A stretch of DNA of 64,000 nt, from the NCBI GenBank assembly GCA_016125495.1, contig WGLQ01000007.1, forward strand, positions 124,001 through 188,000, given 5' to 3'. Shown here in pieces: positions 52,391 to 61,348 of this stretch; positions within the stretch are counted from its first letter, which is position 1, and each line of letters starts with the position of its first letter. A program made the position numbers and the translations under genes. The notes under the pieces are model-generated. The model was given only the letters and a program-made list of their open reading frames with translations. It had not been told where the DNA came from and searched no databases. This DNA is from Hyphomicrobiales bacterium (GTDB taxonomy: Bacteria; Pseudomonadota; Alphaproteobacteria; Rhizobiales; RI-29).

Positions 52391-54046
52391 GTGACCTTCA
52401 TCGACTTCCAGACCGATCCCTCACGCTACCGCCACTGGCGCATCGAGCTGGATGGCGACGTCGCCCATCTCGTCATGGACGTCGCCGAAGATGGCGGGTT
52501 GCTCGGCGGCTACGAGTTGAAGCTCAATTCGTACGACCTCGGCGTCGACATCGAACTGGCGGACGCGGTGCAGCGCTTGCGCTTCGAGTATCCACAGGTG
52601 CGCTGCGTCGTCATCCGCTCGGGCAAGGAGCGCGTCTTCTGTGCTGGCGCCAACATCCGCATGCTGGCGGCCGCCGACCACGCCCACAAGGTCAACTTCT
52701 GCAAGTTCACCAACGAGACGCGCATCGCGCTCGAGGAGAACGGGTCGGCCTCGGGCCAGACCTACATTGCAGCCATCAGGGGCGCGTGCGCGGGCGGCGG
52801 CTACGAACTCGCCCTCGCGTGTGACCACATCATCCTCGCCGACGACGGCGCCTCGTCCGTGGCACTCCCGGAGGTCCCGCTGCTCGCCGTCCTGCCCGGC
52901 ACGGGCGGCCTCACCCGCGTCACCGACAAGCGCAAGGTGCGCCGTGACCTCGCGGATGTTTTCTGTTCCATCGAGGAGGGCATCAAGGGGCGCCGCGCGG
53001 TGGAATGGCGCCTCGTCGATGAAATCGTCCCGAACTCACGCTTCGAGGAGATCGTCGCCGAACGGGCACGCGAGTTCGCCACCCGCTCGAGCCGCCCGGC
53101 CGGCGCGAAGGGCGTTGCCCTCACCCCGCTCGAGCGCACCATCGGCGCCGATACGATCACCTATTCGAGCGTAGAAGTCGCCATCGATCGGGCGGCCCGC
53201 CGCGCCAGCCTCACGATACATGGCCCCATCGATGCAGCCCCCGCCTCACCCGACGCGCTCGCCGAGGAGGGCGCCGGCAGCTGGATCATCCGCGCCGCGC
53301 GCGAACTCGACGACGCAATCCTGCACTTGCGCCTCAACGAGCTCGAGATCGGCCTCCTCGTCATCCGCACCGTCGGCGATCCGGCCGCCGTCCTCGCTCA
53401 CGAAGCCGTCGTCCTCGGCCATCCCGAGCATTGGTTGGCCAACGAGGTGCGCCACCTCTGGCGGCGGGTCCTGAAGCGCGTCGATCTCACCGCGCGCTCG
53501 ATCGCGACGTTCATCGAGCCGGGCTCCTGCTTTGCGGGCGTGCTCGCCGAACTCACCTTCGCCGCCGACCGCAGCTACATGGCGAGTGGCGAATTCGAGG
53601 GCGACAACCGGCCGGCAGCGACGCTCACACTCTCGCCGGCTAATTTCGGTCCCTTCCCGATGTCGAACGGCCTCTCGCGCCTCGAGACGCGCTTCCTCGG
53701 CGAGCCCGAGCGCATCGAGGCCGCGCGAAAGGCGATGGGCGATACCCTCGATGGCGATGCGGCCCGCGAGGCCGGCCTCGTCACCTTCGCCTTCGACGAC
53801 ATCGACTGGGCCGACGAGACGCGCATTTTCCTCGAGGAACGCGCCAGCTTTTCCCCCGACGCCATGACGGCGATGGAGGCGAATTTGCGCTTTGCCGGCC
53901 CCGAGACCATGGAAACGCGAATCTTCGGCCGCCTCACCGCCTGGCAGAACTGGGTCTTCCAGCGCCCCAACGCCGTCGGAGAGAAGGGCGCACTGAAGCG
54001 CTACGGAACGGGCGTTCGCGGCGAATACGACATGCGCCGGGTCTGA
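52391..54046 (+). CDS. boxC: Benzoyl-CoA-dihydrodiol lyase BoxC
   Basis: A 551-residue crotonase-superfamily enzyme that cleaves the ring of 2,3-epoxybenzoyl-CoA hydrolytically, releasing formate and giving 3,4-dehydroadipyl-CoA semialdehyde. Family segments: IRSGKERVFCAGANIRMLA, RGACAGGGYELALACDHI, VPLLAVLPGTGGLTRVTDKRKV and the C-terminal GLSRLETRFLGEPE. Length matches BoxC (about 550). GTG start at 52391 with GGGAGAG upstream. First gene after the internal promoter; followed by the cupin pseudogene and boxB. Confidence 0.95.
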   Translation: MTFIDFQTDPSRYRHWRIELDGDVAHLVMDVAEDGGLLGGYELKLNSYDLGVDIELADAVQRLRFEYPQVRCVVIRSGKERVFCAGANIRMLAAADHAHKVNFCKFTNETRIALEENGSASGQTYIAAIRGACAGGGYELALACDHIILADDGASSVALPEVPLLAVLPGTGGLTRVTDKRKVRRDLADVFCSIEEGIKGRRAVEWRLVDEIVPNSRFEEIVAERAREFATRSSRPAGAKGVALTPLERTIGADTITYSSVEVAIDRAARRASLTIHGPIDAAPASPDALAEEGAGSWIIRAARELDDAILHLRLNELEIGLLVIRTVGDPAAVLAHEAVVLGHPEHWLANEVRHLWRRVLKRVDLTARSIATFIEPGSCFAGVLAELTFAADRSYMASGEFEGDNRPAATLTLSPANFGPFPMSNGLSRLETRFLGEPERIEAARKAMGDTLDGDAAREAGLVTFAFDDIDWADETRIFLEERASFSPDAMTAMEANLRFAGPETMETRIFGRLTAWQNWVFQRPNAVGEKGALKRYGTGVRGEYDMRRV

Positions 54047-54082
54047 GAAGTCGAGGCCGCGACGAAACCACGGAGGAGAGGA

Positions 54083-54442
54083 ATGCCCGAGGCCATCGAT
54101 CTTGCAGCAAAGCTCGCCTCATTCAGCGAACACTAGTCCCCGAAGATCGTCTCGGCCTTCAATGGCCACGACATCATGGTCGTCAAGCTGAAGGGCGAAT
54201 ACGTCTGGCATGCCCACGAGAACACCGATGATTTTTTCCTCGTTCTCGAGGGCCGCATGCGCATCGAGACGGAGGCGGGTGACGTACACCTCGAGAAGGG
54301 AGGACTCTACGTTGTCCCCAGGGGTGTCCGCCACCGCCCGGTCGCCGACGAGGAGGCGCACGTGCTGCTGATCGAGATCGCGGGAGAACCCAACACTGGC
54401 GACAGCACCGAGCGTGCGGCTGCCGTCAAGACGCGTATCTGA
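54083..54442 (+). pseudogene. Cupin-domain protein gene with an in-frame TAG
   Basis: A 119-codon cupin reading frame with a very strong ribosome site (GGAGGAGAG) and ATG at 54083, interrupted by TAG at codon 18 (54134-54136). The reading otherwise continues as SPKIVSAFNGHDIMVVKLKG, then the cupin core YVWHAHENTDDFFLVLEG and GGLYVVPRGVRHRPVADE. The stop replaces a position that is usually Trp in this family (SEHWSPKIV), so a TGG-to-TAG change is likely. A restart at ATG 54176 would give an 88-residue protein that keeps the metal-binding His residues. It lies between boxC and boxB. Confidence 0.75.
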
Positions 54443-54478
54443 GTGCCGCCCGCCGGCCGAACGAGAGAGGAACGAGCG

Positions 54479-55930
54479 ATGCATGACCTCATCAACGTCA
54501 GTTACGACACGCTGATCCCGAACAACGTCAGCCTCTCGAGCGACCGGCGGGTTCTGAAAGCGCTGGAGAAGTGGCACCCCGGTTACATCAACTGGTGGAA
54601 CGACATGGGCCCCGAAGGCTTCCAGGAGAGCCTCGTCTATTTGCGCACGGCCGTCAGTGTCGACCCCAAGGGCTGGGCGAAGTTCGATTATGTCCGCATG
54701 CCCGAGTACCGCTGGGGCGTGCTGCTGGCACCGCAGGTCGAGGACCGGCGCGTGCCTTGCGGCGAGCACCTCGGCGAGCCCGCCTGGCAGGAGGTGCCGG
54801 GAGAATATCGCGCCATGCTGCGCCGGCTCATCGTCATCCAGGGCGACACCGAGCCCGCCTCCGTCGAGCAGCAGCGCCATCTCGGCAAGACCGCTCCCTC
54901 CCTCTACGACATGCGCAATCTCTTCCAGGTGAACGTCGAGGAGGGCCGTCACCTCTGGGCCATGGTTTACCTCCTCCACAAGTACTTCGGTGCCGACGGA
55001 CGCGAAGAGGCCGATGAGTTGCTGCGCCGCCAGTCCGGCTCGGCCGAAGCGCCCCGCATGCTCGGGGCCTTCAACGAGGAGACGCCCGATTGGCTCTCCT
55101 TCTTCATGTTCACCTATTTCACCGACCGCGACGGCAAGATGCAGCTCGAGGCCCTCGCCCAGTCGGGTTTCGATCCCCTCTCGCGCACCTGCCGCTTCAT
55201 GCTGACCGAGGAGGCGCATCACATGTTCGTCGGAGAGACGGGCGTCGGGCGCACCATCCAGCGGACCTGCGAGGCGATGAATGAGGCCGGCATCGAGGAC
55301 CCCTACGACATCGCGGCCGTTCGCGCTCTCGGCGTCATCGACCTGCCCACCATCCAGAAAAAGGCGAACCTGCACTATACTCTTTCCCTCGACCTCTTCG
55401 GCTCGGAGGTCTCGACGAATGCGGCAAACGCCTTCAACGCCGGCATCAAGGGCCGCTACCAGGAGGCGCGTCTCGACGACGATCATCGGCTCTCCGGTGC
55501 GACCTATCCCGTGCGCCTCTTGAAGGATGGCGCGATCATCGCCGAGGACATGCCCGCGCTCTCGGCGATCAATATGCGGCTGCGCGACGACTACAGCCGC
55601 GATGCCGGCGGCGGCGTCAAGCGCTGGAACCAGATCATCGAAAAGTCCGGCATCGCCTTCGAGCTCAAATTGCCGCACGAGGGCTTTCACCGGCAGATCG
55701 GCGCCTTTACGCGCGCGCCGATCACCCCCGAGGGTACGGTTCTCGGAACCGAGGAGTGGAATGCGCGGCGCGACGAGTGGCTTCCCTCCAAGGCCGACGG
55801 CGACTTCATCCAGTCGCTCATGAAGCCGCAATGGGAGCCCGGCAAGTATGCCGGTTGGATCGCCCCACCCCGCGTCGGCATCGACAACAAGCCCGGCGAT
55901 TTCGAGTACGTGAAGCTCCACATGGCCTGA
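54479..55930 (+). CDS. boxB: Benzoyl-CoA 2,3-epoxidase BoxB
   Basis: A 483-residue class I di-iron oxygenase that inserts one O atom of O2 into benzoyl-CoA. Residues Glu125, Glu155, His158 (VEEGRHL), Asp216, Glu245 and His248 (TEEAHH) occur with the spacing of the BoxB di-iron ligands. The family N-terminus INVSYDTLIPNNVSL is intact. The ATG at 54479 has AGAGG upstream; a GTG at 54443 is unlikely. It receives electrons from BoxA, whose gene follows 92 bp later. Confidence 0.96.
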   Translation: MHDLINVSYDTLIPNNVSLSSDRRVLKALEKWHPGYINWWNDMGPEGFQESLVYLRTAVSVDPKGWAKFDYVRMPEYRWGVLLAPQVEDRRVPCGEHLGEPAWQEVPGEYRAMLRRLIVIQGDTEPASVEQQRHLGKTAPSLYDMRNLFQVNVEEGRHLWAMVYLLHKYFGADGREEADELLRRQSGSAEAPRMLGAFNEETPDWLSFFMFTYFTDRDGKMQLEALAQSGFDPLSRTCRFMLTEEAHHMFVGETGVGRTIQRTCEAMNEAGIEDPYDIAAVRALGVIDLPTIQKKANLHYTLSLDLFGSEVSTNAANAFNAGIKGRYQEARLDDDHRLSGATYPVRLLKDGAIIAEDMPALSAINMRLRDDYSRDAGGGVKRWNQIIEKSGIAFELKLPHEGFHRQIGAFTRAPITPEGTVLGTEEWNARRDEWLPSKADGDFIQSLMKPQWEPGKYAGWIAPPRVGIDNKPGDFEYVKLHMA

Positions 55931-55942
55931 TTGGCACCTCTG

Positions 55943-55976
55943 CCCCGGCGTCCACCCCTGCGGTCGGATGCTGGGG
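55943..55976. repeat. Hairpin between boxB and boxA
   Basis: As RNA, an 11-bp stem with two G-U pairs (CCCCGGCGTCC / GGATGCTGGGG) and a 12-nt loop, 12 bp after the boxB stop. No T run follows. It may stabilise the boxB end or set the boxB:boxA ratio. Confidence 0.4.
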
Positions 55977-56022
55977 CGCCGCCCCCCTGCCTGGCATGAC
56001 GCAAAGGGATTGAAACGGGACG

Positions 56023-57231
56023 ATGACGACGCACAGCCCCATCAAACAGCACCTGATCGACCCCGAGATTTGCATCCGCTGCCACACCTGTGAGGAGGCG
56101 TGCCCGGTTGGCGCCATCACGCACGACGACCAGAACGTCGTCGTCGACGCCACCAAGTGCGAGTACTGCATGGCGTGCATCGCGCCGTGCCCGACCGGAT
56201 CGATCGACAACTGGCGCGTCGTCCTCTCCCCCTATTCGCTCGAAGAGCAGCTCTCGTGGAGCGAGTTGCCGGCCCAGGAAACGCTCGCCGCCCCCGATGG
56301 CAGCGGCGACGCTCCGGGCACGATCGAAGCGCTCGAAGGGGAAATCGAGCGGCTCCTCTCCGAAGCTCACGCCGGCGCGGGCGGGCCGGCACGCGCCCCT
56401 GCGTCCGCCTCCAAGGCCACGGTCAACCTTTACAGCCGCACCCACCCCGCCATAGCCGTCGTCCAGGGAAATTATCGCCTCACCGGTGAGGCCGCCGACA
56501 GTGACGTCCGCCACATCATTCTCGACCTCGGCCAGCAGGTCTTTCCCGTCCTCGAGGGCCAGAGCGTCGGCGTGCTCGCGCCGGGTCTCGATGGCAATGG
56601 CGAGCCGCATCGCATCCGCCTCTATTCCGTCTCGAGCCCACGCGACGGCGAACGGCCGAACACCAACAATCTCTCCCTGACGGTGAAGCGCGAGCCGGGC
56701 GGGGTCTGCTCGAACTTCCTCTGCGACCTCGCCAAGGGCGACGAGGTCCGCCTGACAGGGCCATTTGGCGCAACCTTCCTGATGCCAGACGACCCAGCCG
56801 CCCGCCTCGTCATGATCTGTACCGGGACTGGTTCGGCCCCGATGCGCGCCTTCACCATGCGCCACCGCCGCACGCAGCCGGACGCGCGCGGTCGCCTCCA
56901 TCTCTACTTCGGCGCCCGCACCCCCGAGAGCCTGCCCTATTTCGGTCCCCTCAACAAGATTCCCGCCGACGTCATGGATCGCCACCTGGTTTTCTCGCGC
57001 GTTCCGGGGCATGAGAAGGAATACGTCCAGGATCGCATCGCGCGTGAGGCCGGACGGCTCGGCCCGCTGCTTGCCGATCCCGGAACGCACATCTACATCT
57101 GCGGCCTCAAGGCCATGGAGGCGGGCGTCGACGCCGCCCTCTCGGGCGTTGCCCAGGCCGCCGGCCGGGACTGGGGCGATCTCAAAGCCGCGATGCGCCG
57201 TCAGGGCCGCTACCATGTGGAGACCTATTGA
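56023..57231 (+). CDS. boxA: Benzoyl-CoA epoxidase reductase BoxA
   Basis: A 402-residue NADPH-dependent iron-sulfur flavoprotein feeding electrons to BoxB. Two [4Fe-4S] motifs are at residues 17-28 (CIRCHTCEEACP) and ~46-57 (CEYCMACIAPCP). A FAD domain follows (HRIRLYSVSSPRDG, GVCSNFLCDL), then an NADP domain (CTGTGSAPMRAF, YICGLKAMEAGV). Length matches BoxA. Its stop overlaps the thioesterase start (TGATG). Confidence 0.95.
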   Translation: MTTHSPIKQHLIDPEICIRCHTCEEACPVGAITHDDQNVVVDATKCEYCMACIAPCPTGSIDNWRVVLSPYSLEEQLSWSELPAQETLAAPDGSGDAPGTIEALEGEIERLLSEAHAGAGGPARAPASASKATVNLYSRTHPAIAVVQGNYRLTGEAADSDVRHIILDLGQQVFPVLEGQSVGVLAPGLDGNGEPHRIRLYSVSSPRDGERPNTNNLSLTVKREPGGVCSNFLCDLAKGDEVRLTGPFGATFLMPDDPAARLVMICTGTGSAPMRAFTMRHRRTQPDARGRLHLYFGARTPESLPYFGPLNKIPADVMDRHLVFSRVPGHEKEYVQDRIAREAGRLGPLLADPGTHIYICGLKAMEAGVDAALSGVAQAAGRDWGDLKAAMRRQGRYHVETY

Positions 57232-57737
57232 TGGCCAAGGGCATGCGCATGCCACCGCCGGCCGGCGACTTTCCGATGCCCGCCGAACCTCCCCCGGTCG
57301 GCCCTTGGCGCCACGTCCAGACCATCGGATGGGCGGAATGCGACGTCGCCCAGATCGTCTACACCGGCACGATGCCCCGCCTCGCGATCACCGCGATCGA
57401 CGCATGGTGGACCGCCGTCACGGGCGCCGATTTCTACCGCCTCAACCTCGAGTATGGCATCGGCACGCCCTTCGTCCACATGAGCTTCGACTTTCGCTCA
57501 CCCGTAACGCCCCGCCACCCGCTCGAGTGCATCGTCGGCGTTGCGCGGATCGGCAATTCCTCCGTGACATACGATGTGACCGGCCGACAGGCGCAAGCCC
57601 CTTGCTTTCAAGCGCGCCTCGTCTCGGCCTTTGTCGAAGCGGGCACCTTCACGAAGATCGCCATCCCGCCGCGCCTGAGGGAGAGGATCGCCGCCACGTG
57701 CGCCGCCCCCTCCCCCATCACCGGCCGGCTGGACTGA
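57231..57737 (+). CDS. Thioesterase (4-hydroxybenzoyl-CoA type, hotdog fold)
   Basis: A 168-residue hotdog thioesterase. The catalytic Asp lies in GWAECDVAQIVYTGTM, and the rest (TPFVHMSFDFRSPVTPRHPLE) fits the 4HBT family. In box clusters such enzymes free CoA from dead-end thioesters, protecting the CoA pool. Start ATG 57231, coupled to boxA. Confidence 0.85.
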   Translation: MAKGMRMPPPAGDFPMPAEPPPVGPWRHVQTIGWAECDVAQIVYTGTMPRLAITAIDAWWTAVTGADFYRLNLEYGIGTPFVHMSFDFRSPVTPRHPLECIVGVARIGNSSVTYDVTGRQAQAPCFQARLVSAFVEAGTFTKIAIPPRLRERIAATCAAPSPITGRLD

Positions 57738-57768
57738 CCGCGAGTTTGGAGAGGCATGGAGTTCTGAG

Positions 57769-58707
57769 ATGGGCAGGCCAAGGGCAAACGTCTTGAACCT
57801 CCATGGCGTCGCACGGGACGAGACCGGCGAGGATGGCGGGGCGGACGACGGCGTCGGCGCCTTCCTCACCGCGGTCGGCGAGCGCGTCCATGCGTGCCGG
57901 ACGCGAAAGGGCCTTTCCCGGCGCACGCTCTCCCAGAAGTCGGCCGTCTCCGAGCGCTACCTCGCCCAACTCGAGGCAGGCGCCGGTAACATCTCGATTT
58001 CCCTCCTGAGGCGCATCTCACTGGCACTCGACGTGCCGATCGAGTGGCTGCTCGCCGAGGAGGATCCCTGGCTCTCGGACACCCACGCCATCCTCGCCCT
58101 CTACCGTCATGCGAGCCCCGCCCAGAGGCGCAAGGTCCAGCAGATTCTCGATCCGGCCCTCGCCGGTGATCCCCGGGCCCGCCGCATCGCCTTCATCGGC
58201 TTGAGGGGAGCGGGAAAATCGACGATCGGACAGCTCTGTGCCGCCCGCCTCGATGCACCGTTTCACGAACTCAACGCCGAGATCGAACTGGTCGGCGGCA
58301 TGCCGGTTCAGGAGATTTTCGCCCTCTACGGACAGGAGGGCTACCGGCGCCTCGAGCGCCAGGCGATCGAGCAGATCGCGGCGACCCACGACCGCGTCGT
58401 CCTGGCGGTTGCGGGAGGCATCGTCTCCGAGCCCGAAACCTTCGATTTCCTCTTGAAGAATTTCCATGCCATCTGGCTGCGCGCCGCCCCGACCGACCAT
58501 CTCGAGCGGGTCCGCGGCCAGGGCGACGAGCGCCCGATGGCCGAGAGCGCGGCTCCCCTCGCCGAACTCCAGGACATCCTGCGCAGCCGCGAGGCGCTCT
58601 ATGCGCGCGCGCGCGCCGTCGTCGAGACCAGCGGCCGCACCGTCGAGCGGACCCTGGCGGACACCCTCGACGTGATCTCGGCGCTCGGCATCTCCGGACC
58701 GCGTTGA
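57769..58707 (+). CDS. boxR: Transcriptional regulator BoxR (HTH + shikimate-kinase-like domain)
   Basis: A 312-residue regulator. An XRE-type HTH (RVHACRTRKGLSRRTLSQKS, YLAQLEAGAGNISISLLRRI) occupies residues ~35-95, and a shikimate-kinase-like domain with P-loop GLRGAGKSTIG begins near residue 144. This fusion is the signature of BzdR/BoxR, repressors that use benzoyl-CoA as inducer. Last gene of the box operon; the TGCA-N6-TGCA sites in this island are its likely operators. Confidence 0.93.
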   Translation: MGRPRANVLNLHGVARDETGEDGGADDGVGAFLTAVGERVHACRTRKGLSRRTLSQKSAVSERYLAQLEAGAGNISISLLRRISLALDVPIEWLLAEEDPWLSDTHAILALYRHASPAQRRKVQQILDPALAGDPRARRIAFIGLRGAGKSTIGQLCAARLDAPFHELNAEIELVGGMPVQEIFALYGQEGYRRLERQAIEQIAATHDRVVLAVAGGIVSEPETFDFLLKNFHAIWLRAAPTDHLERVRGQGDERPMAESAAPLAELQDILRSREALYARARAVVETSGRTVERTLADTLDVISALGISGPR

Positions 58708-58717
58708 GCGGTCCGTT

Positions 58718-59884
58718 TCAGTTCTTGCCCCCCTTGCCGCGCGAGGATTTCAACCCCTTTCCCTGGCCGGCACCATCATCGAGGTCGGCAACCCCACAGA
58801 TCGCCCTCAGCGCCTTCCAATCCGCCTCCTCGAGTGCGGGACGCGCCTCGTAGGCCCCCTGATCGCGGATCGCGACAATGCGTTCGGCAACCGCCGGATG
58901 CGTGCTCAACAGTTCGAGCCCGCTCGCGAGCGTTGAGTTTCCGGCCTCCCCGGTGTCCTTCGTGATGCGCTCGAAGAAATCGCCGAGCGGTGCCGGTGAG
59001 ATACCCGCCGCCCTGAGGAGACGAAGGCCCTCCTCGTCCGCCTCACGCTCGGCATCGCGCGAGTAGCGCAGTTGTAGGAGCAGCGCCCCGGCCGAAGCCA
59101 AGGTGTCCGAGCCGCCCGCAAAGACGATCTTGGCCGCGACGGTCAGCCCGAGCGCGCGCACCATGGCGGTCTCGGGGTGCAGATGAACCGCATGTCCGAT
59201 CTCGTGGGCGAGAACACCGGCCACTTCGTCCGGCGACTGCGCGTTCGTCACGAGGCCCTTGGTCAGCACCACGCGTCCGCCGGGCAGCGCGAAGGCATTG
59301 TTGATGTTCCAGTCGACAACGTCCACGTCGAAACGCTGCATCGGCCCGGCGTTCTCGGTCAGACGCGAGACGAGGCGCTCGACGGCCGCGTTTCCCTCCG
59401 TCGTGTCACAGATCTTTCGCTCGCTCGCCACCGCCAGGAACACGCTCTCACCCGCCTTCTCCCGAAAACTCGACGGCATCAGGTTGGCGAGCGCGCGCGC
59501 CGGTGAAAGATCGAAGGCCCAGAAGACACCCGCGACGACCGCGACCCCGGCAGCCACCGCCAGCCCCGGCCGCGCAAACCGCCAGAGGTGAGCCTTGCGC
59601 CCGACGTGCGGCATCCGCGCGAGAAGGGCCTCGGCGAAATCGTCGTCCTCGATGAAAAGCGCGGTGCCCGGAGATGTCCTGGAATGCAACAACACGTCGA
59701 GGTGGTGGCGCCGCACCGGCGCCGAGGTCCAGACCGAATCGATCGGCCAGACTTCCTCGCGACCGGTATCGCCACGCGCCACCCGGATGCCGTTCGCGGC
59801 AAAACTGACACGCGCCTGATAGCTGGCGGCCGTCTTGCCGTCGCTGAGACGGGCCGTGTAGGTCTTGAGATCAGAACGGGTCAA
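58718..59884 (-). CDS. M48-family metallopeptidase
   Basis: A 388-residue membrane metalloprotease. An N-terminal ~110-residue domain (DLKTYTARLSDGKTAASYQA) precedes one membrane helix (LAVAAGVAVVAGVFWAFDL). The M48 catalytic domain has zinc motif LAHEIGHAVHLHPE and a third ligand in EREADEEG. A TTG at 59884 with GGAGG upstream, overlapping the DUF898 gene by 14 bp, is the best start; a GTG frame to 59929 lies inside that gene. It pairs with DUF898/YjgN in many Proteobacteria. Confidence 0.87.
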   Translation of the reverse strand: MTRSDLKTYTARLSDGKTAASYQARVSFAANGIRVARGDTGREEVWPIDSVWTSAPVRRHHLDVLLHSRTSPGTALFIEDDDFAEALLARMPHVGRKAHLWRFARPGLAVAAGVAVVAGVFWAFDLSPARALANLMPSSFREKAGESVFLAVASERKICDTTEGNAAVERLVSRLTENAGPMQRFDVDVVDWNINNAFALPGGRVVLTKGLVTNAQSPDEVAGVLAHEIGHAVHLHPETAMVRALGLTVAAKIVFAGGSDTLASAGALLLQLRYSRDAEREADEEGLRLLRAAGISPAPLGDFFERITKDTGEAGNSTLASGLELLSTHPAVAERIVAIRDQGAYEARPALEEADWKALRAICGVADLDDGAGQGKGLKSSRGKGGKN

Positions 59885-61082
59885 TGTCGAATGCCTCCGC
59901 CAGTCCCTCGCCTGTCCGGTCGAGGACACGCTTGTTCTGTACGATGGATGAAAAGTCGATCGGCCCCTCGACGCTGAACCGCTCGACGAAGTAGCGCATC
60001 AATCGCGCCTGCGCGACGGGCCTCAGGATCGTCAGCGAGAACACGACGAGCAGGAAATTGCTGACCACGATCCAGACCAGCCCGAGGGCGTGCACGTCCA
60101 GCCGCAATTTTGCGCCCATGAACGTCGTCTGTTCCGCGAAATAGCGGAAAACCTTGGCATTGTAGAGGGCGCTGAGGATCGCATAGCAGAGATAGATGAA
60201 AAGCCCGATCGCGATGAATGCGCCGATCGCGATCCCGTCGGGAGCCTCGAACGTCTTTTCCATGCGCTCGGGATCACCTTGCGCCAGGAAAGCCGCCATC
60301 CCCGCGAAGGCCGCGATCGCGACGAAGTAGAGCACGATCACCCCGATCCAGAGGACCGTGAAGCGCGGATAGAGCGGCCCGGCCTTGCCCGTGTAGGTGA
60401 AGCGCTTGTCCCCGAAGACCATTTCGTTGGTCAGGATCCGATTGAGGTAGTTGGTCTGCCAGGGCACCAGCCAACCCATGGTGAACGGCATCGCCAGCGT
60501 CGACCAGAATTGCGACAGCCCATAGGTGAGCGCCGAGCCCTCCATGGTTCCCCGGATGCCGCGGAACATGGTGCGCGACAGCCGGTAGCGCCGGGCGCGA
60601 TAGACGGCGACGCCGATCAGGAAGAAAATGACGATGTAGAGGACGACGGTGGCGAGGATCACCCAGGGCGAGTTCGGCCCGAGGTAGATCTGCAGCCCGA
60701 ACATCGCCAGCGCGACAGGCAGGAAAAAAAGTCCGATGACGATGAGCATGCCGTAGAAGAGCTCGCGCCCCGTCCCGGTATAGACGAGCGGTTCATCGTT
60801 GATGCGCACCGACGCCCAGATGCGCCGCCGCACCTCGGCCTTGCCCCAGAAATAGTAGATGCCCACCGTCAGCACCATGAGCGCGAAATTGAGGAGGCTG
60901 AGGACGATGAGATCGCTCGACTTGCCGCGCCAGGTGAAGACGACCGGTTCGCCGCGCTCCGCCTCGGTCGGGCCGGAACCCGCACCGGCGCCCTCGGAGG
61001 TCGCAACGCCGGCCGGCGCTGCCGGTTGACCGTCACGTTCCCTGTTCCAAGGTCCGATCGTCTCGAGCGACGGATCCCCCAT
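59871..61082 (-). CDS. DUF898 (YjgN-family) membrane protein
   Basis: A 403-residue protein with ~6 to 8 membrane helices. Family motifs include VFTWRGKSSDLIVLSLLN, LTVGIYYFWGKAEVRRRIWAS and GRELFYGMLIVIG, with RYRLSRTMFRGIRGTMEGSA and GWLVPWQTNYLNRILTNEM. The ATG at 61082 has GGAGGAG at a good distance. The downstream M48 peptidase gene is translationally coupled. Function is unknown. Confidence 0.88.
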   Translation of the reverse strand: MGDPSLETIGPWNRERDGQPAAPAGVATSEGAGAGSGPTEAERGEPVVFTWRGKSSDLIVLSLLNFALMVLTVGIYYFWGKAEVRRRIWASVRINDEPLVYTGTGRELFYGMLIVIGLFFLPVALAMFGLQIYLGPNSPWVILATVVLYIVIFFLIGVAVYRARRYRLSRTMFRGIRGTMEGSALTYGLSQFWSTLAMPFTMGWLVPWQTNYLNRILTNEMVFGDKRFTYTGKAGPLYPRFTVLWIGVIVLYFVAIAAFAGMAAFLAQGDPERMEKTFEAPDGIAIGAFIAIGLFIYLCYAILSALYNAKVFRYFAEQTTFMGAKLRLDVHALGLVWIVVSNFLLVVFSLTILRPVAQARLMRYFVERFSVEGPIDFSSIVQNKRVLDRTGEGLAEAFDIDPF

Positions 61083-61348
61083 CGACTCCTCCTTCGCCTT
61101 TTCCGAGCGATCCGCCCGAGCCGGATGCCCAGGCCCCGGCCAGCGCCGGCATGTGCTGAAACAGCTACCCGTATTCTGGAACCCCGAGAGGCCGCAATGC
61201 ACGCGCTGCGGCATCCATTCGCCCGAGGCCCGGCGATCTCCACTCGCCGCCAGGAAATTGCCCCATCACCGCCAAGTGCCAGCCCGCTTCCCCGAATATC
61301 CCATCCTGGCTGAAACGAAGTGTTGCAATTCCAGCGGTTGGGTACCCC

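Noticed and set aside
54134-54136. TAG in the cupin frame as a recoded amino acid (pyrrolysine)
   Set aside because: No pyrrolysine machinery or methylamine genes are in view, and the family residue expected here is Trp, one base from TAG. A simple nonsense mutation is far more likely.
54119-55921. A 600-codon minus-strand frame opposite boxB
   Set aside because: BoxB carries all di-iron ligands on the plus strand; the antisense frame is a compositional shadow.
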